A DNA stretch of 64,000 bases from an uncultured Bryobacteraceae bacterium (GCA_937924525.1 CALDSU010000013.1:186001-250000); one strand, 5' to 3'; numbered from the stretch's first letter, positions 34,941-43,514 are shown. Program-made: numbers and translations. The notes: a model not told the origin generated them from the letters alone.

Positions 34941-35929
34941 CAACAGCACGCCTGGACCGCGGTAACGACGGCCGTATTGTAAATGTCATCGGCCGAGGCG
35001 CCACGCGACAGATCGTTAGCCGGCCTGGCGAGACCTTGCAGGAAGGGGCCGATGGCGGCGGCGCCGCAGAGACGTTCCATCAGCTTATAGCCGATGTTGC
35101 CAGAGACCAGGTTTGGGAAGACGAGGGTGTTAGCATGGCCGGCCACGGTGGAGCCGGGGGCTTTCGCGCGGCCCACCTCAAGAGACAACGCGGCATCGGC
35201 CTGCAACTCGCCGTCGATGTGCAGATGGGGTGCGCGCTCGCGCACAATGCGCAGAGCTTCCACGACGGTGTCCACCTGCTTGTGCTTCGCGCTGCCCTTG
35301 GTGGAGAACGACAGGAGCGCCACCACGGGCTCAACGCCAAGCAGGTCGCGGGTGCTCCGCGCTGAGGCGATGGCGATTTCAGCAAGCTGGACGGCGTTCG
35401 GCTCCACGACGACGGCGCAGTCGGCGAAGGTCAACAAGCCCTGATGGCCGAAGGAACGGTCGTGCAACGCCATGATAGAGACGCTGGAGACGACCTTGGC
35501 GTCCAGGCGGGGGCCGATGCATTGCAGGGCGGCGCGCACGGTTTCGGCGGTGGTGTTGGCCGCGCCGCCTACGGTGCCGTCGGCGTCTCCCGCCTCCACC
35601 ATCAGGGCGGCGCAATAGAGCGGCTTCCGGGCGATCGCTTCCGCTTCGACGTGGGTGATGCCCCGCGTTCGGCGGCGTTCATAGTAAATCTGGCCGTAGC
35701 GGCGAGCGCGCTCCGGCGCGGTGGGATCGACGAACGCGACACCGGGCGGCGGCGGACTGGGGGGGTGGCCAATCAGGATGGGACGGGCCGCCTGGTCGCG
35801 GGCCAGTCGCGCCGCCGCCTGCACCACGCGCGGGTCTTCGCCTTCGGGAAAAACAATACGTTGCGGCTTGCTGCGGGCCTGGCTGATCAGCCGAGCCATA
35901 AAGTCGACCGCCGCCTGGGGAATAGGCAT
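34940..35929 (-). CDS. pta: Phosphate acetyltransferase
   Basis: The 329-residue protein is a short, catalytic-domain-only phosphotransacetylase: [57 protein letters not shown] and [17 protein letters not shown] are characteristic. It converts acetyl-CoA and phosphate to acetyl phosphate. ATG 35929 follows GAGGG; upstream in-frame codons belong to the ferredoxin region. It may also be read as part of a ferredoxin-pta-deacetylase transcript, all on the minus strand. Confidence 0.9.
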   Translation of the reverse strand: MPIPQAAVDFMARLISQARSKPQRIVFPEGEDPRVVQAAARLARDQAARPILIGHPPSPPPPGVAFVDPTAPERARRYGQIYYERRRTRGITHVEAEAIARKPLYCAALMVEAGDADGTVGGAANTTAETVRAALQCIGPRLDAKVVSSVSIMALHDRSFGHQGLLTFADCAVVVEPNAVQLAEIAIASARSTRDLLGVEPVVALLSFSTKGSAKHKQVDTVVEALRIVRERAPHLHIDGELQADAALSLEVGRAKAPGSTVAGHANTLVFPNLVSGNIGYKLMERLCGAAAIGPFLQGLARPANDLSRGASADDIYNTAVVTAVQACC

Positions 35930-35997
35930 GAAACCCTCTATTTTAGCGGGAGCGGGCGGATTCTGCCGAACCCGGAAGCGATTCGACTCGGCGAGGT

Positions 35998-36258
35998 TTA
36001 CCGGCCGTAGTAAGCGGCGTTCCGCTGGGTGAATTCCGCCCACTTCTCCGGCAGGTCGTCCAGCGCAAAAATGGCGGATACCGGGCAGACCGGCACGCAG
36101 GCGCCACAGTCGATGCATTCGACCGGATCGATGTACAGCATTTCTTCCGTGGCGAACTTGTCCTCGTCTTTCTTGGGGTGGATGCAATCGACGGGGCAGG
36201 CGTCGACGCAAGCCGTGTCTTTGGTTCCGATGCAGGGTTCGGCGATGACGTAAGCCAT
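35998..36258 (-). CDS. Seven-iron ferredoxin
   Basis: The 86-residue protein contains [18 protein letters not shown] (C-x7-C-x3-C-P, the [3Fe-4S]-type arrangement with the fourth Cys serving the other cluster) and [12 protein letters not shown] (second [4Fe-4S] site). The spacing matches the bacterial 3Fe-4S/4Fe-4S ferredoxins of the FdxA type. It carries electrons at low potential in the cytoplasm. It starts the pta-deacetylase strand. The ~300 bases between it and the divergent gene at 36563 hold no gene I can support. Confidence 0.92.
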   Translation of the reverse strand: MAYVIAEPCIGTKDTACVDACPVDCIHPKKDEDKFATEEMLYIDPVECIDCGACVPVCPVSAIFALDDLPEKWAEFTQRNAAYYGR

Positions 36259-36562
36259 AGAAGTATCTCTCTCTTTCCTTCTGACTGCTTGGATGAACTG
36301 GCTATTGGGATGTTGCTGAAACTTTCAGGAATAACATAGGCCCCCGCGGATGACAAATCGGGAAGGGGCGCGCGCGGCGTTCACAGCAGAGCGGAAAGAT
36401 CCAAGTCCCTCACTATCAATCACTTGTGTTCGAAAGACAGAGGCCCAGAACGGCAGGCAGCGGGTATGCTGAGGACGCCGAGGGCGTCCTCGTGCGCGGG
36501 GACGTCTTGGTCCGTTCCGGAGATCTTCCGGAACTCCGATCCAAGTCATCAAAGGGGGATGC

Positions 36563-37141
36563 ATGAGAGGCAAGTGGATGGCGGCGCTTGCGCTGCTGCC
36601 GGGCGCGGCGGGCGCGGGTTGTGACCTGAGCGGCTACCGCGAGGTCTTCGGTTACTATTTCGAACCCAGCACGGGGTATGTTTATGACGCGCAATGCGTC
36701 CGGCAGCCCTACACGTTCGAGAACGCGGTGCTGTTCGATTTTCGGATGGACAACATGATGCGGCCGATGCCGCCGGCGCCCGCGGTACAGCTTAGTCCGT
36801 ATGCGTTCGCCACGGCGCAGACCGCGCGGGAGATGGTCAAGCTGGTGGAACAACTCGCGCCGGGGTCCCAGCCGTTTATCGAAGAGCGAAACTACTGGGG
36901 ATGTCCTGGGGGTCCGCAATACACGGGCGCGGACCATCTTGGGATCTGCTTTTCGCATCCCATGCGATTTGTCCGAGTCTATCCCTGGCTGGCCAACCCG
37001 ATGGATGGGGGGAAGGGCTGGCCGATCTCGGCGGGGCAGGCAGCCAACGCGGTGATGCGCAACGCGCAGAACGCCCGGCGGGTGATCGCCGAGGATCTGG
37101 AGCGGGGCTTAGGACTGCTGCAACGCGTGAACGGAAGGTAG
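36563..37141 (+). CDS. Exported hypothetical protein, first gene of the lysis-like cassette
   Basis: The protein begins MRGKWMAALALLPGAAGAG, a short signal peptide, and AAAGGGGGA at 36551-36559 is a good ribosome site. The body (FGYYFEPSTGYVYDAQCV, RNYWGCPGGPQYTG, LGICFSHPMRF) has five Cys residues and many aromatic residues, consistent with a small disulphide-bonded periplasmic protein. I do not recognise a family. Its stop is followed 3 bases later by the glucosaminidase gene, so the five genes to 38972 are likely one unit. Confidence 0.7.
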   Translation: MRGKWMAALALLPGAAGAGCDLSGYREVFGYYFEPSTGYVYDAQCVRQPYTFENAVLFDFRMDNMMRPMPPAPAVQLSPYAFATAQTAREMVKLVEQLAPGSQPFIEERNYWGCPGGPQYTGADHLGICFSHPMRFVRVYPWLANPMDGGKGWPISAGQAANAVMRNAQNARRVIAEDLERGLGLLQRVNGR

Positions 37142-37144
37142 CCG

Positions 37145-37696
37145 ATGAACCGGGAAGAGAGGCTTCGCGAGTTCGCGGCGGCCGCGGTCCGCGCGGAGCG
37201 GGATTGCGGCTATCCGCCCCGGTTGCTGATCGCGCAGTGGGCGGCGGAATCCGATTGGGGACGCCGCACGAGCGGCGAGCACAATTACTTCGGCGTGACG
37301 TTTCAGGCCAAGCGGCACCGCCACTTCCGCTACTGCCCGACCAGCGAGGAACTGACCGAGGCGCAAATGCGCACGCTGCCGGTGGACGAACGGAGGACCA
37401 TTCGACGACGGCAGCCGATCGGCGGGGGCCGGTACCGGGTGGAACTGGACCGGAAATTCGCCTCCTACGCGACGCTGGAAGAGGCGATCGCGGACAAGAT
37501 CGACCTGATCACCCGGACGGCCCGGTACCGGAAGGAATTCGAGGAATACCGGCGGAGCGGCGATGTGGAGGCGTTGATGGAGGGGATCGCCGGCAAGGGG
37601 TATGCGACGGCGTCTCATTATGCGGAGCTGCTTAAGAAGATCGGCCGCCAGGCGAACGTACTGGCCGCCATCGAGGAGGCGCGCCGTGCGGGTTGA
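37145..37696 (+). CDS. GH73-like glucosaminidase (endolysin-type), no signal peptide
   Basis: The 183-residue protein has the FlgJ/GH73 N-acetylglucosaminidase core: YPPRLLIAQWAAESDWGRR with the catalytic Glu (about residue 40), HNYFGVTF, then the Tyr/strand region with FASYATLEEAIADKIDLI and AGKGYATASHYAELL near the C-terminus. Such enzymes hydrolyse the peptidoglycan glycan chain. There is no signal peptide, so to reach the wall it needs a holin or a partner, as in phage endolysins. It overlaps the next gene by 11 bases. Confidence 0.85.
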   Translation: MNREERLREFAAAAVRAERDCGYPPRLLIAQWAAESDWGRRTSGEHNYFGVTFQAKRHRHFRYCPTSEELTEAQMRTLPVDERRTIRRRQPIGGGRYRVELDRKFASYATLEEAIADKIDLITRTARYRKEFEEYRRSGDVEALMEGIAGKGYATASHYAELLKKIGRQANVLAAIEEARRAG

Positions 37697-38387
37697 GCCG
37701 GGTTGGATCGCGGCGGCGCGGGCGTGCGCGTATGTGGCGCTGGCGGGATGCGCGGTGGCGGCCGCGATGGCGCTGTGGGAGGTCCGGACGTTCTTGCGGG
37801 TGACGCCGCGGTGGATCCGGGCGGAACTTCAGATCACCCGGGAGGCGCTGCTTCACGAGCTACGGCAGAGCCGGGCGGACCTGCTGCACCGGGCGGACCG
37901 GCTCGAACGGCGGGCCCTCGGCCAGCTTGCGCGAACCCGCGCCAATTTGATGCGCGAATCGGCGTTGTACCGGGCGGACGGCAACCGGCACCTGGACCGG
38001 TGGACGGAAGTGGCGTCCGGTGAACTGAGGCAAGTCACGGCCAGCCTGGACCGTGTGGCGAGCGCGTACGCGGCGCTGCCCGGGGACTTCAAATACGCGA
38101 CGGCGCAAATCTGGGATTGCCAGAACAATCCGGACTGCCTCGAAAACCGGTATGTCTCGCTGAGCCGGGCGCTGGAGCGGGCGTCGCGGGAAGTGGAACA
38201 GGCCGCGCCGCGCGTCGCCGCCAGCCTGGAGCAGACGGCCGCCAACAGCCGGCAGACGACCGCGCACAGTGCTCAATTCATGCGGAATCTTGCCGAATCG
38301 TTCAAACCCTTGCCGCGATGGTTGCGGATTCCGCTCCAGATCGCGGCGCCGGCGGCGCAGGTGGCGCTGCCATTCGCCGTGCGCTGA
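37686..38387 (+). CDS. Membrane-anchored coiled-coil protein
   Basis: The 233-residue product has one N-terminal transmembrane segment (ACAYVALAGCAVAAAMALWEV, about 10-30) and then a long, charged, strongly helical region (LLHELRQSRADLLHRADRL, VASLDRVASAYAALP-like heptads, about 60-210), with a Cys pair in QNNPDCLEN and IWDCQ. The topology, a single membrane anchor with a long coiled coil, is like a spanin (Rz) or a phage tape/tail accessory, but I recognise no family. GTG 37686 follows GAGGAGG and lies inside the end of the glucosaminidase gene. Confidence 0.7.
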   Translation: MRVEPGWIAAARACAYVALAGCAVAAAMALWEVRTFLRVTPRWIRAELQITREALLHELRQSRADLLHRADRLERRALGQLARTRANLMRESALYRADGNRHLDRWTEVASGELRQVTASLDRVASAYAALPGDFKYATAQIWDCQNNPDCLENRYVSLSRALERASREVEQAAPRVAASLEQTAANSRQTTAHSAQFMRNLAESFKPLPRWLRIPLQIAAPAAQVALPFAVR

Positions 38388-38416
38388 AGGCACGGCCTCT
38401 CCGGAGGCGAACAGTG

Positions 38417-38779
38417 ATGATGTTCTTGAAGAAGTGGTGGGAAGCTGTTGCGGGCTATTTCCGCGGCGGGCGCGCCGAGCAGGATTTGCGCGCGGCGCGG
38501 GAAATGGTAGGAGTCGCGCTCCCGCTGGTGGAATCGTTCGCGCGCAAGACTCCCCGCCGGTCCGACGACGAGCTGGCCGCCTTGTTCCGCGAATACGCGC
38601 TGCCAAACCTGGACCGGTTTCTGGGGCTTCCGCGGGAAAAGCGGGGGTTGGCGCTGCTGGATGGGGTTTCGACGCTGTTGAGCCGCTCGTATCCGGGAAC
38701 GGCGACCCGGGTGCTGAACGCGGCAGCGCAGATCGCCTACCTGGCGTTTCGCGCCGGACAGGAGCCGGGGCATGAATGA
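38417..38779 (+). CDS. Small hypothetical protein of the cassette
   Basis: The 120-residue product (MMFLKKWWEAVAGYF at the start) is largely helical: RAAREMVGVALPLVESFARK, DDELAALFREYALP, RVLNAAAQIAYLAFRAG. No transmembrane helix is obvious. GGAGG at 38403-38407 precedes ATG 38417. Its stop overlaps the next gene start (ATGAATGA), which is typical of coupled small genes. No family recognised. Confidence 0.65.
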   Translation: MMFLKKWWEAVAGYFRGGRAEQDLRAAREMVGVALPLVESFARKTPRRSDDELAALFREYALPNLDRFLGLPREKRGLALLDGVSTLLSRSYPGTATRVLNAAAQIAYLAFRAGQEPGHE

Positions 38780-38972
38780 CTGGTGGTTGTACCGGCTGAT
38801 GCTGGTGGTGGAGACGTACGGGGGGCAATCCTGCATTCTCTTTCTGCTGTACCTGACGACGATCGCGACCTCCGCTTTCGATGTGCGCGAAACGGATCTG
38901 ACCAAGCAGGCGTTCGCGGCGATGATCGGCTTCCTGACGGGCAACGCGTTGGCGAAGGGGCGTCGCACGTGA
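38772..38972 (+). CDS. Two-helix membrane protein, holin-like
   Basis: The 66-residue protein has two hydrophobic helices (about 8-32, LMLVVETYGGQSCILFLLYLT-like, and about 47-60, FAAMIGFLTGNALA) separated by a charged turn (FDVRETDLTKQ), and ends in a positive tail (KGRRT). That is the size and layout of small class II/III holins, but there is no sequence match I can name. It is the last gene of the cassette and overlaps the previous gene by 8 bases. Confidence 0.7.
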   Translation: MNDWWLYRLMLVVETYGGQSCILFLLYLTTIATSAFDVRETDLTKQAFAAMIGFLTGNALAKGRRT

Positions 38973-38990
38973 GGCGGGGCGGGGCGGGGC
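38973..38990 (+). repeat. G-rich tandem tract
   Basis: The tract reads GGC followed by three copies of GGGGC, directly after the stop of the holin-like gene. Three runs of four G plus a run of two could form a quadruplex in RNA or DNA and may slow transcription at the cassette end; this is inference. Confidence 0.5.
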
Positions 38991-39056
38991 AGGACGGTGG
39001 CGTCGCGGGGTTCCCGCCCCCCGCCCGCGCCGCGCTACCATCGAGTCTGGCTGCTG

Positions 39057-39371
39057 ATGGTAGGCGTTCTGGTTCACGGCAACAACCATTTCATGGTGCG
39101 CGGACCGCTGCCCAGCCCGGACGCCGCGCGAGCACTGCTGCGGCGCTGGTCGGTGATCGAGATCGGTTCGGGTATTGACGCCACCCGGGAGAGTGGAAAG
39201 TGGCGCGTTTCGACGCGCGAGTTTCGTGAGGATCTGACCTGGGCGGTGGTGGTGAGCGATGGCGCGGCGCCGCAGCCGGCGATCGCCAAGCTGTTGGAGG
39301 AACTGTCGTCGCGCGGCGTGAAAATCCATCGTTTGCCGGGTGAGGGCTGGACGGGGGCCGGTTTTCCGTGA
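39057..39371 (+). CDS. Hypothetical protein
   Basis: The 104-residue protein (VLVHGNNHFMVRGPLPS, RRWSVIEIGSGID, EFREDLTWAVVVSDG) looks like a small alpha/beta domain with no catalytic motif I can recognise. The start is uncertain: ATG 39057 is preferred, but GTG 38997 is also in frame, adding 20 Arg/Pro-rich residues. It stands alone between the cassette and the lipoprotein gene. Confidence 0.6.
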   Translation: MVGVLVHGNNHFMVRGPLPSPDAARALLRRWSVIEIGSGIDATRESGKWRVSTREFREDLTWAVVVSDGAAPQPAIAKLLEELSSRGVKIHRLPGEGWTGAGFP

Positions 39372-39480
39372 GGCGGCTGACGTACGCCGCGGTGCGGTGA
39401 TGGATCGCCTCCGGCGCATCGTTCGTTCGCGGCTCATCTGGAGTATTTTAGTAGAGGCGTCTGGATCCGCCCGTCTCCCT

Positions 39481-40485
39481 ATGGCTGCGAATCGAATTCT
39501 CGTGCTGGTTCTTTCCGGCGCTTGCGCGCTTTATCTGGCTTGCGGAACCTCGACGGCTCCTTCCCCGGCGGAGACGCCCGCACCGGAACCGCCGCCCATC
39601 GACTCCTCGCGCGCTCCCGTTTTTGATGAAGCTTTCTGGGCGATTTGGTCAGACGGCAATGCGGAACTTTCCTCGTATGATCTGGTCGTGCCCAAGTACC
39701 ACGCTCCCCGCCAAGGGGTGGCAGTCGCGATCTTTGTGACCGAGACGTTTTCCAACTCGGCGCGCGTGAAGGCGGATCCCGGCAAGCATCCCAAGGAAGA
39801 CGAGTTTCCGGTGATGAAGCTCAATCTCATGCGGGACTTTCAGACGGGGGTGTACGACTACCACGAGATGCTCTCGGCGTTTGTCGCGCTGCAACCGGTA
39901 AACCGCCACCCGGCCGGCTCGTTGGTGAAGGCTTCCTTCGGCAGCCAGGAATGGTGCGGACACGTGTATTCGCAACTGCTGTTTGACGCTGCCGGGATTC
40001 GGCACACCAGCCATAGCTATTTTGACGGCGAGGCGGATCAGGACCTGACGCTCGACTACCCCGGCGACGGGATGAGCGAGGATGCACTCTGGCTGTGGGC
40101 GCGGGGGATGGCGCGTCCGACGCTCGCTGCTGGGGAAACCTTGGCGGTGCCGTTCCTGATGTCGCTGGCGGTGTCGCGCGACCGTCATTTGCCGGTGGCG
40201 TGGAAGCCGGTAGCGCTCAGCCGGTCAGGCTCGCCGAAGAAGATCAGCGTGCCGGCGGGCGAATTCGAGGTCGAGGAGTACATCGCGGAATCGAGTTGGG
40301 GCAAACGGATCTTCCGCGTGGAAACGAAAGCTCCCCGCCGCGTGATTGAATACGAAGCGACTGGCGGAGAGAAGGCGTCGCTGCTTAAGACGGCGCGGAT
40401 GAAGTACTGGCAGCTCAACCAGCCCGGCGGCGAGTCGGCGCTGAAAGAGCTGGGTCTGGCGCCGCGTCCCGCGCGGACGAATTAG
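39481..40485 (+). CDS. Hypothetical lipoprotein
   Basis: The N-terminus MAANRILVLVLSGACALYLACG ends in a lipobox-like LYLAC, so the mature protein should begin with the lipidated Cys21. A Pro/Ser-rich stretch leads to a ~290-residue beta-rich body (WAIWSDGNAELSSYDLV, YDYHEMLSAFVALQPV, SHSYFDGEADQDL, RVIEYEATGG) resembling DUF3108-type periplasmic proteins; the family is not certain. No partner gene is evident. Confidence 0.72.
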   Translation: MAANRILVLVLSGACALYLACGTSTAPSPAETPAPEPPPIDSSRAPVFDEAFWAIWSDGNAELSSYDLVVPKYHAPRQGVAVAIFVTETFSNSARVKADPGKHPKEDEFPVMKLNLMRDFQTGVYDYHEMLSAFVALQPVNRHPAGSLVKASFGSQEWCGHVYSQLLFDAAGIRHTSHSYFDGEADQDLTLDYPGDGMSEDALWLWARGMARPTLAAGETLAVPFLMSLAVSRDRHLPVAWKPVALSRSGSPKKISVPAGEFEVEEYIAESSWGKRIFRVETKAPRRVIEYEATGGEKASLLKTARMKYWQLNQPGGESALKELGLAPRPARTN

Positions 40486-40589
40486 CAGGGCACACGCGGC
40501 GCGCCGGACCTGGCGCGCTCGCGCGCCAAGGAGGCTTTGCCGCAAAAAGCCCGGCGGCTGGCAGAATCTGATAGACTCTCGGGCCCACT

Positions 40590-41179
40590 TTGATGCTGCG
40601 ACAGGCGACAGGGTGGCTCGTATCTCTGGCGGCGGCTACGGCGGCGAATGCGAATGGCGCTCTGTTTGAGGAACGCATGCTGCCGCTCCTCAGGCGGCAC
40701 GGTGGTTCGTGTCACGGGGGAGCCAAGCCGCAGGCCGGCTTTTCGGTGGCCTCCTGGGAACGGGTGCGGGAAGGGGCAAGCGCTGCCCGGCGGTGACGCC
40801 CGGGAACGCCCAGGCCAGCCTGCTGGTGCGGTATCTCACCGGCGAGCGGACGCCGCGGATGCCGCGCGGCGGGACGCTCGATCGTGCCGTGATCGAACGG
40901 TTCGAGGCGGCGATCAACGCGATGCAGCCGGCGGAAGCCCAGGCTTGGGACCCGCAGCTCGACTGGCTTTCCCGCAAGCCCACAGCTCCCGCTGTGCCTG
41001 ACGTGCGGGAGGCGGCTTGGATTCGCCATCCGATTGACGCTTTCATTCTGGCCAAGCTTCAAGAGAAGGGACGCCGGCCCGCGCCGCCCGCGCCGCGCCG
41101 GGCGCTGATCCGGCGGGTGTATTTCGAGTTGATTGGCCTGCCGCCTGCCCCGGAGAAGGTGCGGCGGGCGTTGGCGTAA
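40590..41179 (+). pseudogene. Decayed PSCyt1/DUF1549 cytochrome gene
   Basis: Frame 1 (40590) gives a signal peptide and FEERMLPLLRRHGGSCHGG, the start of a planctomycete-type cytochrome c domain whose CxxCH has become GGSCH. The coherent continuation GKRCPAVTPGNAQASLLVRYL is in another frame from about 40775, consistent with loss of one base in the run GGAAGGGG. The second frame then gives the DUF1549 start (HPIDAFILAKLQEKG, RRVYFELIGLPPAPEKV) and stops at 41179, far short of the normal DUF1549/DUF1553 length of several hundred residues. It has a missing heme Cys, a frameshift and a truncation. Confidence 0.75.
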
Positions 41180-41187
41180 AGGCGGAG

Positions 41188-42126
41188 CTAGCGGCGTGAA
41201 TCCTGGATCCGCGCCGCATAGTCCGGCGGAATCAGCAACCGCAAGGCATCGGGCACAATTTCGACCCGGCCGGGAAGCTGGCCGGCGTACTCGCCGTCCA
41301 CCTGGAGATGAACGGGGCGTTCTTCAAGCGGGAGGAACTCGGCCCGGCGCGCCCGCCGCACGGTGACGCCGCTCATCCGTTCCAGCGAGTTGGTGGCCAC
41401 GCCGAGGAAATATTTCAAATAGCGGTACGACTCGGCGCCCTCAAACAAGACGATCTCGAAGTGATCGTCCAGGATGCTGACCTTCCTGGCGATTTCCAGG
41501 TCGCCGCCGTAATTGCGGACCTTGGTCACCAGCGCGAAGGAGCAGCGGTGGAGCGCGCCGTCCAGGTGAACGTGAAACTCTTCCAGCGAGCGCCCCAACT
41601 GCCGGAAACCGCCGATCCAATAGGCGGCCTTGCCGAAGCGCCGTTTCAACTGGGCGCTGATGTTGTACACGATGAACGCGTCGAGGCCCGCTCCCGCCAT
41701 CAGGAGGAAGTACCGCGCGACACCCGCCGCGTTGGTGAGGAGGCCCGCCGAGATCCGGTGAGGGCGGCAAGAGGGCAGGTTCCGGATCGTCCGGCCCAGA
41801 TTGGAACCGAAGCCCAGTTCGCAGGCAAGGACATTCGCCGTGCCGGCGGGCAGGATGCCCAGCGGGATGTCGCTGCCCACCAGCCCCTGGGCCACCTCGT
41901 TGATGGTGCCGTCGCCGCCGCAGGCGATAATCAGATCCGCGCCGCGGTCGACACATTCGCGGGTCACCTGGGGCAGCGTGCCCAGTCCGCGGCTGGCCGC
42001 CAGCGTGGCCCAGATTCCGTGCCGCCGGAGTTCGGAGAGCAACGTCAGGATCAGGCGGTCGCCGCCCGCTTTGATTTTGCCGGCCCCGGGATTATAAACG
42101 AGAAACGCTCGCTGGTCTCGGATGAT
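41188..42126 (-). CDS. Diacylglycerol/lipid kinase (DagK/YegS family), start codon unusual
   Basis: The catalytic motifs are ACGGDGTINEVAQGL and LPAGTANVLACELG, followed by the C-terminal lid (RYLKYFLGVATNS, VHLQVDGEYAG). The conserved N-terminal strand AFLVYNPGAGKIK is encoded in the same frame upstream of the first TTG (42042), so the real protein must start earlier. No ATG, GTG or TTG exists between the upstream stop and that strand. GGAGGAG (42132-42138) is spaced 5 bases before AUC codons at 42124-42126 and 42121-42123, so a rare AUC start is proposed (312 residues). The family phosphorylates diacylglycerol or related lipids. Confidence 0.8.
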   Translation of the reverse strand: MIRDQRAFLVYNPGAGKIKAGGDRLILTLLSELRRHGIWATLAASRGLGTLPQVTRECVDRGADLIIACGGDGTINEVAQGLVGSDIPLGILPAGTANVLACELGFGSNLGRTIRNLPSCRPHRISAGLLTNAAGVARYFLLMAGAGLDAFIVYNISAQLKRRFGKAAYWIGGFRQLGRSLEEFHVHLDGALHRCSFALVTKVRNYGGDLEIARKVSILDDHFEIVLFEGAESYRYLKYFLGVATNSLERMSGVTVRRARRAEFLPLEERPVHLQVDGEYAGQLPGRVEIVPDALRLLIPPDYAARIQDSRR

Positions 42127-42259
42127 ATTGACTCCTCCGCGCCGCCGCCCGCCCGGGCGCGCGAACAGAAACCCCGGAAGATGTTCTGGCTACCAGCATA
42201 GCCGATGCGGCGCCGGCGCGGCCGGGAAAAGGGCATACTACGAAGGAGGAGGCAAAACC

Positions 42260-43378
42260 ATGCTTCGGATCGCGGCGTTCCTCGCCGCCGGGACGGTGGC
42301 GCTGGCCGCGCAGACGCCCCCGTTGGTCCGCCAGACGGTCCGCGGCGGCTCGCTGGAAGCGCCGGCGGGTTGGAAAGTAGAAACCCAGGCGGAAGGCGCG
42401 AACTGGACACTCCAGGCGTGGCAGGATCCCTCCGACGGCGCGGCGGCCGCGGTGGTGGTTTACGGCATGGCTTTCGACCCTCACCGCACGGCGGCGGCGA
42501 TTGTCGACGGAATGGTCAAGGAGTCGCCGGGGACTCGTCTGACGGGACGCGAATCAGGGCCGGACGGAGAAACGTTCCCCTTCACGTATCCGCTGGAAAC
42601 GCCGGGCGGCGGTCACGGCGTATTTTTCGTCCAGCCGCGCCCGGCTCAGCGACTGACGCTGGTGCTGGCCTTAATGGGTTCGCGCGGCGCGACCGCCAAG
42701 GCCGGGGGCGTGGCCCTGCTCCGCCGCATGGCGGCGTCCCTGCAAGCACCGGGCGCGGTCTCCTCGCCCGCCGGGGAGGCGCCCTCTCCCCGGCCACCGG
42801 CGCCGGCGTCCGGAGCGGCGTCCCCGTTCGCGGGCGAGTTTATCCGCATCCCTGAAGTAGTCTCCAGGACGACAGGGTTTCCCGCCGGCGAGTTGCCCGG
42901 CGCGTGGGGGGAAGGCCAGGGTTCGGCGGTCACGCAAGTGCGGCAGCGGCGAATCGACGACCAGACCCTGGAGGAAATCTCCCGCGTCGCCGGGACGCAG
43001 GGCCGCGCCCGGGTCATCCGCTTCCTCGACGGCAACCGTTATCAGTGGCTGACCACCACCGAGGTATCCGATCCGGGCTGCTTGAGCCGAGCCGCTGTGA
43101 CCGAGACCGGAACCTACGTCTTCGATAGGACCACGCTGCTGGTCCGGCCGCAGGCGTACGACGGACAGGTTTTCGTCTGTCATCCCGCGGACAGGCAGCG
43201 CCAGCGGGGCGTCACCCCCCCGCCACGGCGTTATCAGGTGTTTACGGCGGAGATCCGCCAGGCATTGACGTCGGGCGGCGCCACCCGCCGCGCCCTCCTG
43301 CTGACCGGCCCTTGCGCCGACCACTTGACCGAATGCGGCTACCGAAGTCAGGTTGAGATCATTCTCCAGAAGTTCTGA
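42260..43378 (+). CDS. Secreted hypothetical protein
   Basis: AAGGAGGAGG stands 8 bases before ATG 42260. The product has a signal peptide (MLRIAAFLAAGTVALAAQ) and two beta-rich parts joined by a Ser/Pro/Ala linker at about 165-195 (SPAGEAPSPRPPAPASG). The first resembles lipocalin-like or DUF1795-type proteins (APAGWKVETQAEG, GETFPFTYPLE), the second has four Cys residues (SDPGCLSRA, VFVCHPA, GPCADHLTECGY). No enzyme motif is seen. It is divergent from the lipid kinase. Confidence 0.68.
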   Translation: MLRIAAFLAAGTVALAAQTPPLVRQTVRGGSLEAPAGWKVETQAEGANWTLQAWQDPSDGAAAAVVVYGMAFDPHRTAAAIVDGMVKESPGTRLTGRESGPDGETFPFTYPLETPGGGHGVFFVQPRPAQRLTLVLALMGSRGATAKAGGVALLRRMAASLQAPGAVSSPAGEAPSPRPPAPASGAASPFAGEFIRIPEVVSRTTGFPAGELPGAWGEGQGSAVTQVRQRRIDDQTLEEISRVAGTQGRARVIRFLDGNRYQWLTTTEVSDPGCLSRAAVTETGTYVFDRTTLLVRPQAYDGQVFVCHPADRQRQRGVTPPPRRYQVFTAEIRQALTSGGATRRALLLTGPCADHLTECGYRSQVEIILQKF

Positions 43379-43426
43379 CCGGCCTCCCGGGGCAGCGTGT
43401 TTGTCCTGAAAACGATACATTGAGGC

Positions 43427-43459
43427 GTTTAACTGTGGCGTAAAAGCCACAACGAAAAC
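43427..43459. promoter_or_regulatory. Inverted repeat upstream of lpxC
   Basis: TGTGGC (43434-43439) and GCCACA (43446-43451) form a 6-bp stem around GTAAAA, flanked by GTTT (43427) and AAAC (43456-43459) that also pair. It lies between the preceding gene stop and the lpxC promoter, so it may end the upstream transcript or be a regulator site. Confidence 0.3.
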
Positions 43460-43485
43460 AGTGGAACCCCCACGAAATAAAGTAC

Positions 43486-43514
43486 TTACCTTTTCCGTGC
43501 AACCTTGGTACACT
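43486..43514 (+). promoter_or_regulatory. Putative promoter of lpxC
   Basis: TTACCT (43486-43491) and TACACT (43509-43514) are 17 bases apart; the -10 box is the same TACACT used before the tRNA-Arg at 10793. Transcription would start about 43521, 40 bases before the proposed start codon. Confidence 0.4.
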
